64,000 bases of DNA from Aurantiacibacter sediminis (GCF_016019885.1 NZ_JAEANY010000001.1:124001-188000), one strand, 5' to 3'. Numbered from the stretch's first letter, positions 33,133 through 41,846 are shown. Numbers and translations are program-made. The notes: generated by a model not told the origin, from the letters alone.

Positions 33133-33324
33133 TTATGCTGCGGTGAGCAGATTATTGATGATCCACCAGATCATCGGCACGAAAATGACTGCAAGCACCA
33201 TATGCGCGCAGCCCAACGCGGCGCCCGACCGCCCCGATTTGCGCATCCGCCAGCCATTCACAAACACCAGCACCGCAAGCACCGTGCCTACGATCCCGAC
33301 AATCATCGGTATATTCCCGTCCAC
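33133..33324 (-). CDS. Small two-helix membrane protein
   Basis: A 63-residue protein from GTG 33324 with AAGGGG 6 nt upstream. Helices are IVGIVGTVLAVLVFVNGWR and AHMVLAVIFVPMIWWIINNL, joined by a basic loop MRKSGRSGAALG. It shares the helix-AWR/GWR-basic loop-helix plan with the next gene 12 bp downstream. The two may form a membrane complex or be old duplicates. First gene of a three-gene run. Confidence 0.65.
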   Translation of the reverse strand: MDGNIPMIVGIVGTVLAVLVFVNGWRMRKSGRSGAALGCAHMVLAVIFVPMIWWIINNLLTAA

Positions 33325-33420
33325 GCGCGTCCCCTTATCCCCGCCAGCTTGAACGACAGAGCCTAACCGTGATTGCTGGCGCGGGGAAGCTCTGCCTCAC
33401 CGCCTACGACCAATTCATCA

Positions 33421-33461
33421 CAAAACAAATCGCCCTCCCGGGCCGAAGCTCGGGAGGGCGA
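33421..33461 (-). terminator. Intrinsic terminator after the DUF3892 gene
   Basis: An 11-bp perfect stem TCGCCCTCCCG/CGGGAGGGCGA (33430-33440 with 33451-33461). On the minus strand it is followed by TTTGTTTTG (33429-33421). It lies 45-85 nt past the DUF3892 stop. A smaller GCGCCA/TGGCGC hairpin sits between. Confidence 0.88.
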
Positions 33462-33505
33462 TGCGATAAGCCAGTGAAAGGCTTCGCGCCAACTGGCGCG
33501 CTAAT

Positions 33506-33715
33506 TCAGCCAAGATTGTTGTTGCGAGTACCGTCCGGGTTCGAAGCCGGAGTCTTCACTCCGTTAACATCACGTACGTGGTAATTTGGATATTCCCCAT
33601 TTTCGATAGCCCGGACGAACTGTGCACGTGTCATCTCGTCACCCGTGAAATTATCACGAAAACCAGCGTTCCGACCGCTATCGGTTTCTCTGGTCACTTT
33701 TACTCTTTTCGGCAT
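33506..33715 (-). CDS. DUF3892-like small protein
   Basis: A 69-residue protein, MPKRVKVTRETDSGRNAGFR then MTRAQFVRAIENGEYPNYHV and VNGVKTPASNPDGTRNN. The V-x-G-V-K-T-P ending and the AIENG segment fit the DUF3892 pattern (small beta proteins, unknown function). AAGGA is at a spacing of 7 from ATG 33715. It has its own terminator and a 176-bp gap to nrdA, so it is its own transcription unit. GC and codon use look lower than the neighbours. Confidence 0.7.
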   Translation of the reverse strand: MPKRVKVTRETDSGRNAGFRDNFTGDEMTRAQFVRAIENGEYPNYHVRDVNGVKTPASNPDGTRNNNLG

Positions 33716-33813
33716 AGTTCAATCCTTCTCAGGTTTCCCCAAGGGATTGACTGCCTCACTCTGTTCACACATTGTGAGCACGCAACTTCAATCACCCTTG
33801 GGTGTTGATGTTA

Positions 33814-33847
33814 GAGACCCGGAGCAGTTGCCGCTGCTTCGGGTCTC
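33814..33847. terminator. Hairpin downstream of nrdA
   Basis: GAGACCCG and AGCAG (33814-33827) pair with CTGCT and CGGGTCTC (33834-33847), with one mismatch, around a six-base loop. It is 45 bp beyond the nrdA stop. On the plus strand GGCTTTT follows; on the minus strand no T-run is seen. A second small stem TTTCCGA/TCGGAAA lies closer to nrdA. Confidence 0.5.
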
Positions 33848-33891
33848 GGCTTTTCCGACTTCGATATCGGAAACTTGTCAAAGTTCGCTCG

Positions 33892-35934
33892 TCACTGACA
33901 AGCCAGACATTCCTCATAGTCGGTCTGCTCGGCAGCCAGTTCGAACTTCTGCGCATCGGCGGTGTTGTCCGCTTCCACGCCGCCTGCGAAACCGGCGCGC
34001 TGCACGCTCTTCGAACGCAGGTAATAGAGCGACTTGATGCCCTTTTCCCACGCTTGGAAGTGCAGCATCATCAGGTCCCACTTGTCGACATCGGCGGGGA
34101 TGAAGAGGTTGAGACTCTGCGCCTGATCGATGAAAGGCGCGCGGTCGGCGGCGAATTCGAGCAGCCAGCGCTGATCGATTTCGAAGCTGGTCTTGAACGC
34201 GGCCTTTTCCTCATCCGTCAGGAAGTCGAGATGCTGGACGCTGCCGTTTTTCTCGAGGATGGAATTCCACACATTGGTCGAGTTCTTCGATTTCTTGTCG
34301 AGGATCTTTTCCAGATGCGGGTTCTTCACCACGAAGCTGCCCGAGAGGGTCTTGTGCGTGTAGATGTTCGCCGGGATCGGCTCGATACAGGCGCTGGTGC
34401 CGCCGCAGATGATGGAGATCGACGCAGTCGGCGCGATTGCCATCTTGCAGCTGAAGCGTTCCATTGCGCCCATTTCTTCCGCATCGGGGCAAGGGCCGCG
34501 TTCCTTCGCGAGCATCATCGATGCTTCGTTCGCCTTGGCATTGATGTGCTTGAACATTTTCAGGTTCCACACCTTCGCCATCGGGCTTTCGAAGCCGATT
34601 TGCTTGGCTTGCAGGAAGGAATGGAAGCCCATGACGCCGAGGCCGACCGAACGCTCACGCGCGGCGGAATATTTGGCGCGGGCCATCTCGTCCGGCGCGC
34701 GGTCGATATAGTCCTGCAGGACATTGTCGAGGAAGCGCATCACGTCCTCGATGAACTGCTTGTCGCCATTCCACTCTTCCCACTTTTCGAGGTTGAGCGA
34801 GGACAGGCAGCACACCGCCGTGCGATCATTGCCAAGGTGATCAACACCTGTCGGCAGGGTGATTTCCGAACACAGGTTCGAGGTCGAGACCTTGAGGCCG
34901 AGATCGCGGTGATGCTTTGGCATCATGCGGTTCACAGTGTCGGCGAAGACGATGTAGGGCTCACCTGTGGCGAGACGCGTTTCGACCAGCTTCTGGAACA
35001 GCGAGCGGGCATCCACCGTCTTGCGGACGCTGCCATCCTTGGGCGAGACGAGATCGTAGCTTTCGCCAGCGCGCACGGCTTCCATGAAGTCGTCCGTCAC
35101 CAGCACGCCGTGGTGCAGGTTCAGAGCCTTGCGGTTGAAATCGCCCGAGGGTTTACGGATTTCGAGGAATTCCTCGATTTCCGGGTGGTGGATGTCGATG
35201 TAGCAGGCAGCCGAGCCGCGGCGCAGCGAGCCCTGCGAAATCGCCAGCGTCAGCGAATCCATCACGCGCACGAAAGGAATGATGCCGCTGGTCTTGCCGT
35301 TGAGGCCAACCGGCTCACCAATGCCGCGCACATTGCCCCAATAGGTGCCGATGCCGCCGCCCTTCGAAGCGAGCCAGACATTCTCGTTCCACGTGCCGAC
35401 GATGCCATCGAGGCTGTCCGACACGGAGTTCAGATAGCAGCTGATCGGCAGGCCGCGCGTGGTGCCGCCATTCGAGAGAACGGGCGTTGCGGGCATGAAC
35501 CACAGGTTGGAAATGTAGTCATACAGGCGCTGCGCATGCTCGGCATCGTCCGCATAATAATCGGCGACGCGGGCGAACAGGTCCTGATATTTCTCACCCG
35601 GGAGCAGGTAGCGATCGGTGAGCGTTTCCTTGCCGAATTCGGTCAGGTTCGCATCGCGCGTCTCGTCGATCTTCACGTCGAAACGGCGCGGCAGGATGCT
35701 CTTGGAATCGCTTTTGGACTTGGCGGCTTCCGACATGGCAGCCTTGGTGGCTTCCGCCATCGCGCCTGCGGCAGCTTCTGCCACCAGCTCTTCGCTTCCG
35801 GCGTCTTTCTTATCCATGCTCACTGCCTTTGCCTTTTTCGGAGCTTTCTTTTCAGAAGCGGGCTTTTCAGGGGCATCGGTCGTCATGTTTTCGTCCAGTC
35901 CCATCGCCGCATCGTCTCCGTTTCGAAATTCCAT
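33892..35934 (-). CDS. nrdA: Ribonucleoside-diphosphate reductase alpha subunit
   Basis: A 680-residue catalytic subunit making deoxynucleotides. The active-site triad appears as GLPISCYLNSV (redox Cys), SNLCSEITLP (Asn, thiyl Cys, Glu) and AVCCLSSLNL (partner Cys). The radical-transfer tyrosines are in KSLYYLRSKS and the C-terminal CLAC tail reloads the disulfide. The first 75 residues are Ala/Lys-rich and low in complexity; no N-terminal ATP-cone is visible. ATG 35934 (MEFRNGDD) is chosen, and a GTG at 35958 is possible; neither has a strong ribosome site. A long control region lies upstream. Confidence 0.94.
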   Translation of the reverse strand: MEFRNGDDAAMGLDENMTTDAPEKPASEKKAPKKAKAVSMDKKDAGSEELVAEAAAGAMAEATKAAMSEAAKSKSDSKSILPRRFDVKIDETRDANLTEFGKETLTDRYLLPGEKYQDLFARVADYYADDAEHAQRLYDYISNLWFMPATPVLSNGGTTRGLPISCYLNSVSDSLDGIVGTWNENVWLASKGGGIGTYWGNVRGIGEPVGLNGKTSGIIPFVRVMDSLTLAISQGSLRRGSAACYIDIHHPEIEEFLEIRKPSGDFNRKALNLHHGVLVTDDFMEAVRAGESYDLVSPKDGSVRKTVDARSLFQKLVETRLATGEPYIVFADTVNRMMPKHHRDLGLKVSTSNLCSEITLPTGVDHLGNDRTAVCCLSSLNLEKWEEWNGDKQFIEDVMRFLDNVLQDYIDRAPDEMARAKYSAARERSVGLGVMGFHSFLQAKQIGFESPMAKVWNLKMFKHINAKANEASMMLAKERGPCPDAEEMGAMERFSCKMAIAPTASISIICGGTSACIEPIPANIYTHKTLSGSFVVKNPHLEKILDKKSKNSTNVWNSILEKNGSVQHLDFLTDEEKAAFKTSFEIDQRWLLEFAADRAPFIDQAQSLNLFIPADVDKWDLMMLHFQAWEKGIKSLYYLRSKSVQRAGFAGGVEADNTADAQKFELAAEQTDYEECLACQ

Positions 35935-36022
35935 TGGCCCCGTTTCCCGTTTCTGCACGGCGCGGGGATGAACCCGGCCGAATGCGTTTTTGTTCCGCTT
36001 GTGTTCGACTCGGGGCTGTCAC

Positions 36023-36447
36023 CCCTATGTAGTCATTCACAACGCTTTTTCACATGGATGGGCGCGGAATCTTTATCCCCCGCCCATCATCAGATCACCC
36101 ACTGCATGGTCCACAAGGCCCCCTGTTCTTTACGCCGGAATTCGCCGAATCCGGGCCCCTCGTGCGAATCAGCACGCAAGGCGTGAAAACAAGGTCTAGT
36201 GGGTAGCCCCGCAGCCGTGACCACAACCCCTTGTGAATCGGCAGCGGGTGAGACGCAAGAGGGTTAAAGGCGATTTACCGTCAATTTGTGTCGCGAATTA
36301 GCGGTGTGTTATGCTCACAAAGCACCGCGACGCGTGGAAAGTCCACGGCTCGCGGGTCACGCAAGGGGTAAAATCAATCTGCGGAAAAAAATCTGTGCAG
36401 TTTCACAAATGCGATTCAAAATGAGCGATCCGTGAATCAATCGAATC
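36023..36447. promoter_or_regulatory. GANTC-rich control region upstream of nrdA
   Basis: This stretch has no protein gene and holds seven GANTC sites (36067, 36147, 36166, 36235, 36413, 36434, 36443). It also holds a CCCTATGTAGT sequence (36023-36033) like the palindrome before nrdB, a possible NrdR box. TTGTGAA-like words occur at 36035 (minus), 36231 (plus) and 36401 (minus). The density is far above what a GC-rich genome should give by chance. It suggests cell-cycle-linked (CcrM/GcrA/DnaA-type) control of nrdA, by inference. Confidence 0.5.
36325..36355. other. Strong hairpin of unknown role
   Basis: CCGCGA (36325-36330) and CGTGGA (36333-36338) pair with TCCACG (36342-36347) and TCGCGG (36350-36355), separated by a 2x2 internal loop and closed by a three-base loop. 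A promoter-like TTGTGT-N17-TTATGC lies just upstream on the plus strand. It could belong to a small RNA or to the leader of the 73-residue membrane protein. No T-run follows. Confidence 0.4.
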
Positions 36448-36559
36448 CGGGCGTGAAATTTTCGTTCGATTTGTCCACCGCAGTTGGCGCGACTCTGGAC
36501 GCTGTGCGCGAAGCCGCTAAGCATTGCGCAACCATTTTCAGTCAGGAGCCAGCCTTGTC

Positions 36560-36781
36560 ATGATCGCCTTTCTGAAAGCCATACCGTTTGGCGCATTGCT
36601 CGCCGTGATAATTGCCTTGTTCATGGGATCAGGCGGCGCGACGGGCGGCATGCTGAACATTTTCCAGGTCGATGTGAACTTTCCCGAATATGGAATTAAT
36701 TTCGATTTCTACTGGAGCTGGATGCTGTTCCTTGGCGGAACGTTCCTCGCCTTTGTTTTCATACTCATGATGGACGATTGA
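36560..36781 (+). CDS. Small two-helix membrane protein (73 aa)
   Basis: A 73-residue protein with helices at about 5-27 (LKAIPFGALLAVIIALFMGS) and 48-68 (WSWMLFLGGTFLAFVFILMM). The loop has GGMLNIFQVDVNFPEYGINF, which may face the periplasm. AGGAG is 11 nt before ATG 36560. It is convergent with the following lipoprotein gene, 7 bp apart. No family recognised. Confidence 0.65.
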   Translation: MIAFLKAIPFGALLAVIIALFMGSGGATGGMLNIFQVDVNFPEYGINFDFYWSWMLFLGGTFLAFVFILMMDD

Positions 36782-36788
36782 GGGCTTC

Positions 36789-37244
36789 TCAGTCTTCGCA
36801 AGAGCTAGGACGTCCGCTATCAAAGCGGACATCCACAGCCTCGCGGTCCTCATTGAGGCAAAATGCGCGGCGTCCACTCCGCGGATATTCCCCGAGATTG
36901 TCAAAACGCAGTTCGTAAGGCGTGTTTTCGCGGAGATATTCCGGCGGAACGCTTTGCATGAAGCCCGTGGGCACCTCGCCGTAGCGAATATCGGCAATCG
37001 TTTTGCATTTTGGCGCTTCATCTGTGCTTTCGATCGGCACAAATATCTCCCAGACGATACGTTCGTTCTGGTGCATGCTGACACGCGTCGCGCAGACAGG
37101 CTCCGGATTTGAGCCGATGAAACGCCCGAGATTGGTGAAGGTGAACTGCGGCTGCGATGTCCCTGCTTCGATTCTCGCGCTGCGATCCCAACTGCAGCCC
37201 GCGAGTGGTAAGCACATTAGGATGAGGAAGAAAACGAAGCGCAT
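36789..37244 (-). CDS. Lipoprotein of unknown function
   Basis: A 151-residue protein with signal MRFVFFLILMCLPLAGCSWD and lipobox LAGC. The mature part has TFTNLGRFIGSNPEPVCATR, a Cys pair region (VCATR, PKCKT) and a C-terminal FCLNEDREAV and SSCED. The even number of Cys suggests disulfides. GAGGAG lies about 11 nt before ATG 37244. It is 32 bp downstream of nadB on the same strand. No family recognised. Confidence 0.7.
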   Translation of the reverse strand: MRFVFFLILMCLPLAGCSWDRSARIEAGTSQPQFTFTNLGRFIGSNPEPVCATRVSMHQNERIVWEIFVPIESTDEAPKCKTIADIRYGEVPTGFMQSVPPEYLRENTPYELRFDNLGEYPRSGRRAFCLNEDREAVDVRFDSGRPSSCED

Positions 37245-37276
37245 ATGTCGGGTCTTCTCCTCGCTCCGGTAAACGA

Positions 37277-38866
37277 TCACGGCACCAGCACCGTGTCTTC
37301 GACCACCTCCGCCGTCTCCGGATAATCGAGCGTATAGTGCAGCCCGCGGCTTTCGTGGCGTTTGAGGGCGCTCTTCACGATCAGGTCGGCGCATTGGTGG
37401 AGGTTGCGCAACTCGATGAGGTCGGTCGTCACGCGGAAGTGGCCGTAATAGTCGCGGATTTCCTCGCCCAGCAGATCGATCCGGTTGCCCGCGCGTTCGA
37501 GCCGCTTGGTGGTGCGCACAATGCCGACATAGTTCCACATCATGCGGCGGATCTCGGTCCAGTTCTGCTTGATGACGACTTCTTCGTCGGAATCGGTGAC
37601 GCGGCTTTCATCCCACTCGCGGATGGCTGGCGGCGCGTCGAACCCGTCCCAATTTGCCAAGATATGCTTGCCCGCCGCCTCCCCGAACACGAAGCATTCG
37701 AGGAGGGAGTTGGACGCGAGGCGATTGGCGCCGTGCAGGCCGCTTTCGGTGACTTCGCCCGCGGCATAGAGGCCGGGCAGATCGGTGCGACCGTTGAGGT
37801 CAATCACCACCCCGCCGCAGGTGTAATGTTGCGCGGGTACGACCGGGATCGGGCCCTTTGTCATGTCGATCCCCAGCCCCATTAGCTTTTCATGGATGGT
37901 CGGGAAATGATGCGTCACGAAATCGGCGGGCATGTGGCTGATGTCGAGATGCACGTAATCGAGGCCGTAGCGCTTGATCTGGTCGTCGATCGCGCGGGCA
38001 ACCACATCGCGCGGGGCAAGCTCCATCCGCTCGGCGTCGTAATCCTCCATGAAGCGGTGGCCGGTTTCGGGATGGAACAGCCGCCCGCCCTCGCCGCGCA
38101 CCGCCTCTGTAATGAGGAAATTCTTGACCTCCAGATTGTAGAGACAAGTCGGGTGGAACTGCATCATTTCCATGTTGGAAACGCGCGCGCCTGCGCGCCA
38201 GGCCATCGCAATCCCGTCTCCCGTCGCTCCGCGCGGAGCGGTCGAAAACTGGTAGACGCGGCCTGCGCCGCCCGCTGCAAGGATCGTCGCCCTGGCTGTG
38301 TAAGTCTCCACCTTGCCGGTCGTCACATCGAGCGCATAGGCGCCCCACACGCGGCCCGATCCTGAGTATTTCTCGGCATTGCGCCCGGTGATAAGATCGA
38401 CGCAGGTGCGATCCGGGAGCAGGGTGATGTTGGGATGCTCTTCCGCCGCCTTGAGCAATGCCGCTTGAACTGCCCAGCCGGTCGCATCGTCGACATGGAC
38501 GATGCGGCGATGCGAATGCCCGCCCTCGCGCGTCAGGTGCAGATCGCCGCTCTCGCGATTGAACGGCACGCCCAGCTCGCACAGGCGATCGATCGCAGCA
38601 GGCGCCCCCTCGATGACGAATTCGACAGTCTCGCGATCATTCAGCCCCGCGCCCGCGACCATGGTATCGCAAATGTGATCTTCAAAAGTGTCGCCCGCAT
38701 CGAGCACTGCCGCAATGCCGCCCTGCGCCCAAGCGGTGGAACCGCTGCGCAGCGTACCTTTGGCGAGGACCAGGACTTTGCATTTCTCCGCCAGCGTCAG
38801 CGCAGCCGTAAGCCCCGCCGCGCCCGAACCGATGATAAGGACGTCGTGTTGATCAGCAATCGTCAT
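37277..38866 (-). CDS. nadB: L-aspartate oxidase
   Basis: A 529-residue FAD enzyme for the first step of NAD synthesis, making iminoaspartate. The FAD motif VLIIGSGAAGLTAALTLAEK is at the N-terminus. GSTAWAQGGIAAVLDAGDTF, THREGGHS-type LTREGGHSHRRIVH, and MEMMQFHPTCL follow. GLYAAGEVTESGLHGANRLA is the family signature. Its start overlaps the stop of the upstream antiporter gene by one base (TGATG). nadA and nadC are not in the window. Confidence 0.96.
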   Translation of the reverse strand: MTIADQHDVLIIGSGAAGLTAALTLAEKCKVLVLAKGTLRSGSTAWAQGGIAAVLDAGDTFEDHICDTMVAGAGLNDRETVEFVIEGAPAAIDRLCELGVPFNRESGDLHLTREGGHSHRRIVHVDDATGWAVQAALLKAAEEHPNITLLPDRTCVDLITGRNAEKYSGSGRVWGAYALDVTTGKVETYTARATILAAGGAGRVYQFSTAPRGATGDGIAMAWRAGARVSNMEMMQFHPTCLYNLEVKNFLITEAVRGEGGRLFHPETGHRFMEDYDAERMELAPRDVVARAIDDQIKRYGLDYVHLDISHMPADFVTHHFPTIHEKLMGLGIDMTKGPIPVVPAQHYTCGGVVIDLNGRTDLPGLYAAGEVTESGLHGANRLASNSLLECFVFGEAAGKHILANWDGFDAPPAIREWDESRVTDSDEEVVIKQNWTEIRRMMWNYVGIVRTTKRLERAGNRIDLLGEEIRDYYGHFRVTTDLIELRNLHQCADLIVKSALKRHESRGLHYTLDYPETAEVVEDTVLVP

Positions 38867-39981
38867 CAGGGAACCATCGTCGTAAAAAGATAAGTGGCGA
38901 AGATCACGAGACAGACAGTCCCGTGCAGGACGGTTACGCGCCCGCGACTCATCCCGACAGCGGCGACAAACAGCGTCAACGCAAGAAGCGTCATGTCGCG
39001 CGGGCTGACACCGAGAGTCAGCGGCAGGTCAAATAGGATTGAGACGAAAGCGACTGCCGGGATTGTCAGCCCTACCGCAGCAAGTGCCGATCCAACGGAG
39101 AGATTGATGCCGGATTGCAGATCGTCTCGCTGCGCGGCGCGAACGGCTGCAAGCCCTTCCGGTGCAAGGACCATTCCAGCGATTAGGATAGGCATAAGCG
39201 CAAGCGGCAAGCTGGCCGCAATCAGCGCACCTTCAATTGTCGGCGATAGCCCCTTGGCCAGCAAAATGACCGCGCCGAGAGAAACCAGCAACATGGCCAA
39301 CGCGCTCCACGCGAGACGGGCGGTCGGCTCGTCTACAGAGGTTTTCTCAGCTGCCGGGGTCGCCGGAAGGAAATAGGCGACGTGTCGCACGGTCTGGACA
39401 AGCACGAACGTCAGATAAAGGACAAGCGACACAATGCCGACAAATATAAGCTGCGAAGGCGAATAAGACGCCTCTGAGCCGTTTGCCGTAAAGTTCGGCA
39501 GAATGAGGACGAGGACAGCCAATGCGGCAAGGGTGCTTATTCCAGCCATAGCCCCTTCCCTCGTAAAGTGCTGCTCGCGAAACTTGATACCGCCCACAAG
39601 GAAACAAGCGCCAAGCATCCCTGCCATGATGATCATTATGGCAGCGACCAGCGTGTCGCGCGCCAGTGTTTCGGCATTCGCGACCTGCGAAATCATCAAA
39701 GAGACAATCAACGAGACTTCGATGACGGTAACCGCCACGGCAAGAACAAGCGTGCCAAAAGGTTCTCCGACCTTGTGTGCGATCACCTCCGCGTGATGGA
39801 CTGCGGCGAGGACCGCCCCGATTAGGATACCGCCCAAGAGCGGCGTCCAGAATCCGCCCAGTTTGGGAAGGCCCAAAGCACCCGCAAGCAATCCAGCAAT
39901 CGGAAAAAGTATTGTCCACCACGGCAAACCTATCTTGATTTTACCCGAAGCGGCTTCCTCAGCCTGAGCGGTCATAGCCAT
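38866..39981 (-). CDS. CaCA-family cation/proton antiporter (ChaA-like)
   Basis: A 371-residue membrane protein with about 11 helices. The first alpha repeat GEPFGTLVLAVAVTVIEVSL holds the conserved Gly-x-Pro and acidic Glu of CAX/ChaA exchangers. The second repeat is around NLSVGSALAAVGLTIPAVAF, in place of the usual GNAVEH. It probably exports Ca2+ or Na+/K+ for H+. ATG 39981 has GAGGAG at a spacing of 7. It lies 4 bp downstream of the ABC ATPase gene and overlaps nadB by one base, so the three likely share a transcript. Confidence 0.85.
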   Translation of the reverse strand: MAMTAQAEEAASGKIKIGLPWWTILFPIAGLLAGALGLPKLGGFWTPLLGGILIGAVLAAVHHAEVIAHKVGEPFGTLVLAVAVTVIEVSLIVSLMISQVANAETLARDTLVAAIMIIMAGMLGACFLVGGIKFREQHFTREGAMAGISTLAALAVLVLILPNFTANGSEASYSPSQLIFVGIVSLVLYLTFVLVQTVRHVAYFLPATPAAEKTSVDEPTARLAWSALAMLLVSLGAVILLAKGLSPTIEGALIAASLPLALMPILIAGMVLAPEGLAAVRAAQRDDLQSGINLSVGSALAAVGLTIPAVAFVSILFDLPLTLGVSPRDMTLLALTLFVAAVGMSRGRVTVLHGTVCLVIFATYLFTTMVP

Positions 39982-39985
39982 CACT

Positions 39986-40930
39986 TCACTCCTCGCTTGT
40001 CAGCTGGACAAACACATCCTCCAGATCCGCCTCGCGCGTTGTCACATCCTCGATCGCGTAGCCATGCTCCTGCACCTTGGCGAGGACTTGCCCGGCGGTC
40101 GTTTCGGATTTGTCATAGGTGACTTCGAGGACGCGGTCCTCCACCACCTCAGCCTTGATGAAAGCTTCTTCCATGATCGGGCCGCCAAGGTCCTTGTCCA
40201 CCTGCACGCGGACAATCTTTTCGCCCATCATTCCGATCAGCTCGCGCGTCGGCTTGTTGGCGATCAGCTCGCCATGATTGATGATGGCGACGCGCTCGCA
40301 TAACTCTTCGGCCTCTTCGAGATAATGTGTGGTGAGCACCACGGTCACACCCTCTGCATTTAGCTCGCCGACCAGGTCCCACAGCTGTTTGCGCAGTTCC
40401 ACATCGACGCCAGCGGTGGGTTCATCGAGCACGAGGATGGGCGGCGAATGCACCATGGCCTTGGCAATCAGCAGCCGCCGCTTCATCCCGCCCGACAGCG
40501 TGCGGGCATAGGCATCGCGCTTGTCTTCCAGCCGCACGGCTTTGAGCAATTCTTCCGAACGACGCAGCGCCTTGGCCACGCCATACATGCCGCTCTGGTT
40601 TTCCAAGACTTCATAGGGCGTGAAGAACGGATCAAAGACGATTTCCTGCGGCACGATGCCGATGTTGAGCTTTGCATTGCGGTGGTCCCGATCAATGTCG
40701 TGACCCCAGATTTTCACGCTGCCGCCAGTCTTGTTCACCAGCCCGGCCATGATGTTGATCAGCGTCGACTTACCCGCGCCATTGGGGCCAAGCAGGCCGA
40801 AGACCTGCCCTTCCGGCACATCGAAGCTGACGCCTTTCAGCGCTTCTTTCGGGCCGGATTTTTTCGTCCCGGCATAAACCTTTTTCAGGTCGCGGATTTC
40901 GATTGCGGCGGATGGCTGATCGTTTGACAT
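39986..40930 (-). CDS. ABC transporter ATP-binding protein (ABC-2 type exporter ATPase)
   Basis: A 314-residue ATPase: Walker [16 protein letters not shown] (about 45-60), signature [16 protein letters not shown], Walker [15 protein letters not shown] and the switch HYLEEAEEL. The C-terminal 80 residues resemble the regulatory tail of ABC-2 drug or NatA-like ATPases. ATG 40930 has AGAG 7 nt upstream. No permease gene is beside it: downstream is a CaCA antiporter, upstream a divergent zinc-finger gene. The partner must be encoded elsewhere. Confidence 0.9.
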   Translation of the reverse strand: MSNDQPSAAIEIRDLKKVYAGTKKSGPKEALKGVSFDVPEGQVFGLLGPNGAGKSTLINIMAGLVNKTGGSVKIWGHDIDRDHRNAKLNIGIVPQEIVFDPFFTPYEVLENQSGMYGVAKALRRSEELLKAVRLEDKRDAYARTLSGGMKRRLLIAKAMVHSPPILVLDEPTAGVDVELRKQLWDLVGELNAEGVTVVLTTHYLEEAEELCERVAIINHGELIANKPTRELIGMMGEKIVRVQVDKDLGGPIMEEAFIKAEVVEDRVLEVTYDKSETTAGQVLAKVQEHGYAIEDVTTREADLEDVFVQLTSEE

Positions 40931-40985
40931 TGCCGCGCTCTTTGGGGCTTTTCCGCAGCGGCGTAAAGCGATAGAGGCTGAGGCC

Positions 40986-41267
40986 ATGAGCAACTCTTCG
41001 ATCCCTGCCCCTGAAACCACCCTTGTCGATTCCGCCCGCGTCTGGTGCGATGGCGCCGGCGATATTCGCGGCGGCGAGAACTATCTGCCCGCCAGCCTTG
41101 GCCATCCGCGCGTGTGGATGCAGATCGATGAAAAGGGCTATGTCGATTGCGGCTATTGCGATCGGCGTTTCGTGCTGAAAGGCGGCCCGGCCGATGATGG
41201 CAATGTGCCCGACGTGTCCGCCACCGGCGCAGATGCCAAAACCGCGCGCAAGAACCCGGCATATTGA
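40986..41267 (+). CDS. Small zinc-finger protein (NDUFS6-like)
   Basis: A 93-residue protein with VWCDGAG and [20 protein letters not shown] followed by CDRRFVLKG. The Cys/His spacing (Cys, His, CxxC) is that of the zinc-finger family related to complex I subunit NDUFS6. The alphaproteobacterial member is thought to help complex I assembly. It is divergent from the ABC ATPase, 55 bp apart, and its stop overlaps the TTG start of the next gene (TTGA). Confidence 0.88.
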   Translation: MSNSSIPAPETTLVDSARVWCDGAGDIRGGENYLPASLGHPRVWMQIDEKGYVDCGYCDRRFVLKGGPADDGNVPDVSATGADAKTARKNPAY

Positions 41268-41764
41268 GCTCTTCGGCAATCCTGCTTGGCGCCGCCCTGG
41301 CCTCGGCTTCGCAACCATCCTGTAATCTGATCAACGTTATACTTGATCCGCAAGCGCAGGCATACGAGCGGATCTCGATCGTTGTTCGCCCCGAAAGGCA
41401 TGTAAGCGTGGCGCTGGACGGCGTGGCGGCAATCCCGTTTGGCGCAGACACCTGTAATCTCGATCTTGGCCCGACCGAAGACGAGATGAGCGTCCATTGC
41501 TCCCATCATATGCAAAGCTTCGATCAAGCGGCGGAGGAATTCGCGAGGCTGCACAGCTATTTTCAGGCCTGTTTGCCCAGGCCGTTGGAATTGAGCGATG
41601 AGGGCAACACACGGGGCGGCCCACAGGTCTGGAGTGCGGACAGCTGGTTTGAAGCGGAAGACGGCGAAATCACAGGGGGTTGGCGTGTACAGATCGAGCA
41701 TTACGATCTGTCGGGAACCCCGAGGCCTAACCAGCGGGTGACGCTGGAAATCACGCGGCATTAG
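41264..41764 (+). CDS. Hypothetical secreted protein, TTG start
   Basis: A 166-residue protein starting at TTG 41264, which overlaps the previous stop as TTGA. The first 18 residues ([20 protein letters not shown]) look like a short signal or lipoprotein signal. The body has [36 protein letters not shown] and several Cys. No family recognised. Its tight coupling to the zinc-finger gene suggests cotranscription rather than shared function. Confidence 0.65.
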   Translation: MSSSAILLGAALASASQPSCNLINVILDPQAQAYERISIVVRPERHVSVALDGVAAIPFGADTCNLDLGPTEDEMSVHCSHHMQSFDQAAEEFARLHSYFQACLPRPLELSDEGNTRGGPQVWSADSWFEAEDGEITGGWRVQIEHYDLSGTPRPNQRVTLEITRH

Positions 41765-41846
41765 CGCGCAGGCCGGAACCCGAGGGCCGGCTGACAGCTT
41801 CTATTCAGTGAAACTGTGTTACATCCGCGCTCCTAGGAGAAATGCC

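Noticed and set aside
33802-36186. A 794-codon open frame on the plus strand opposite nrdA
   Set aside because: It is antisense to nrdA, whose catalytic motifs are intact. Long antisense frames are expected in GC-rich genes, and the product has no coherent domain.
36190-36360. Cobalamin riboswitch or RNase P RNA upstream of nrdA
   Set aside because: The conserved cobalamin-box and RNase P core sequences are not present, and class Ia nrdA would not be expected to use a cobalamin switch.
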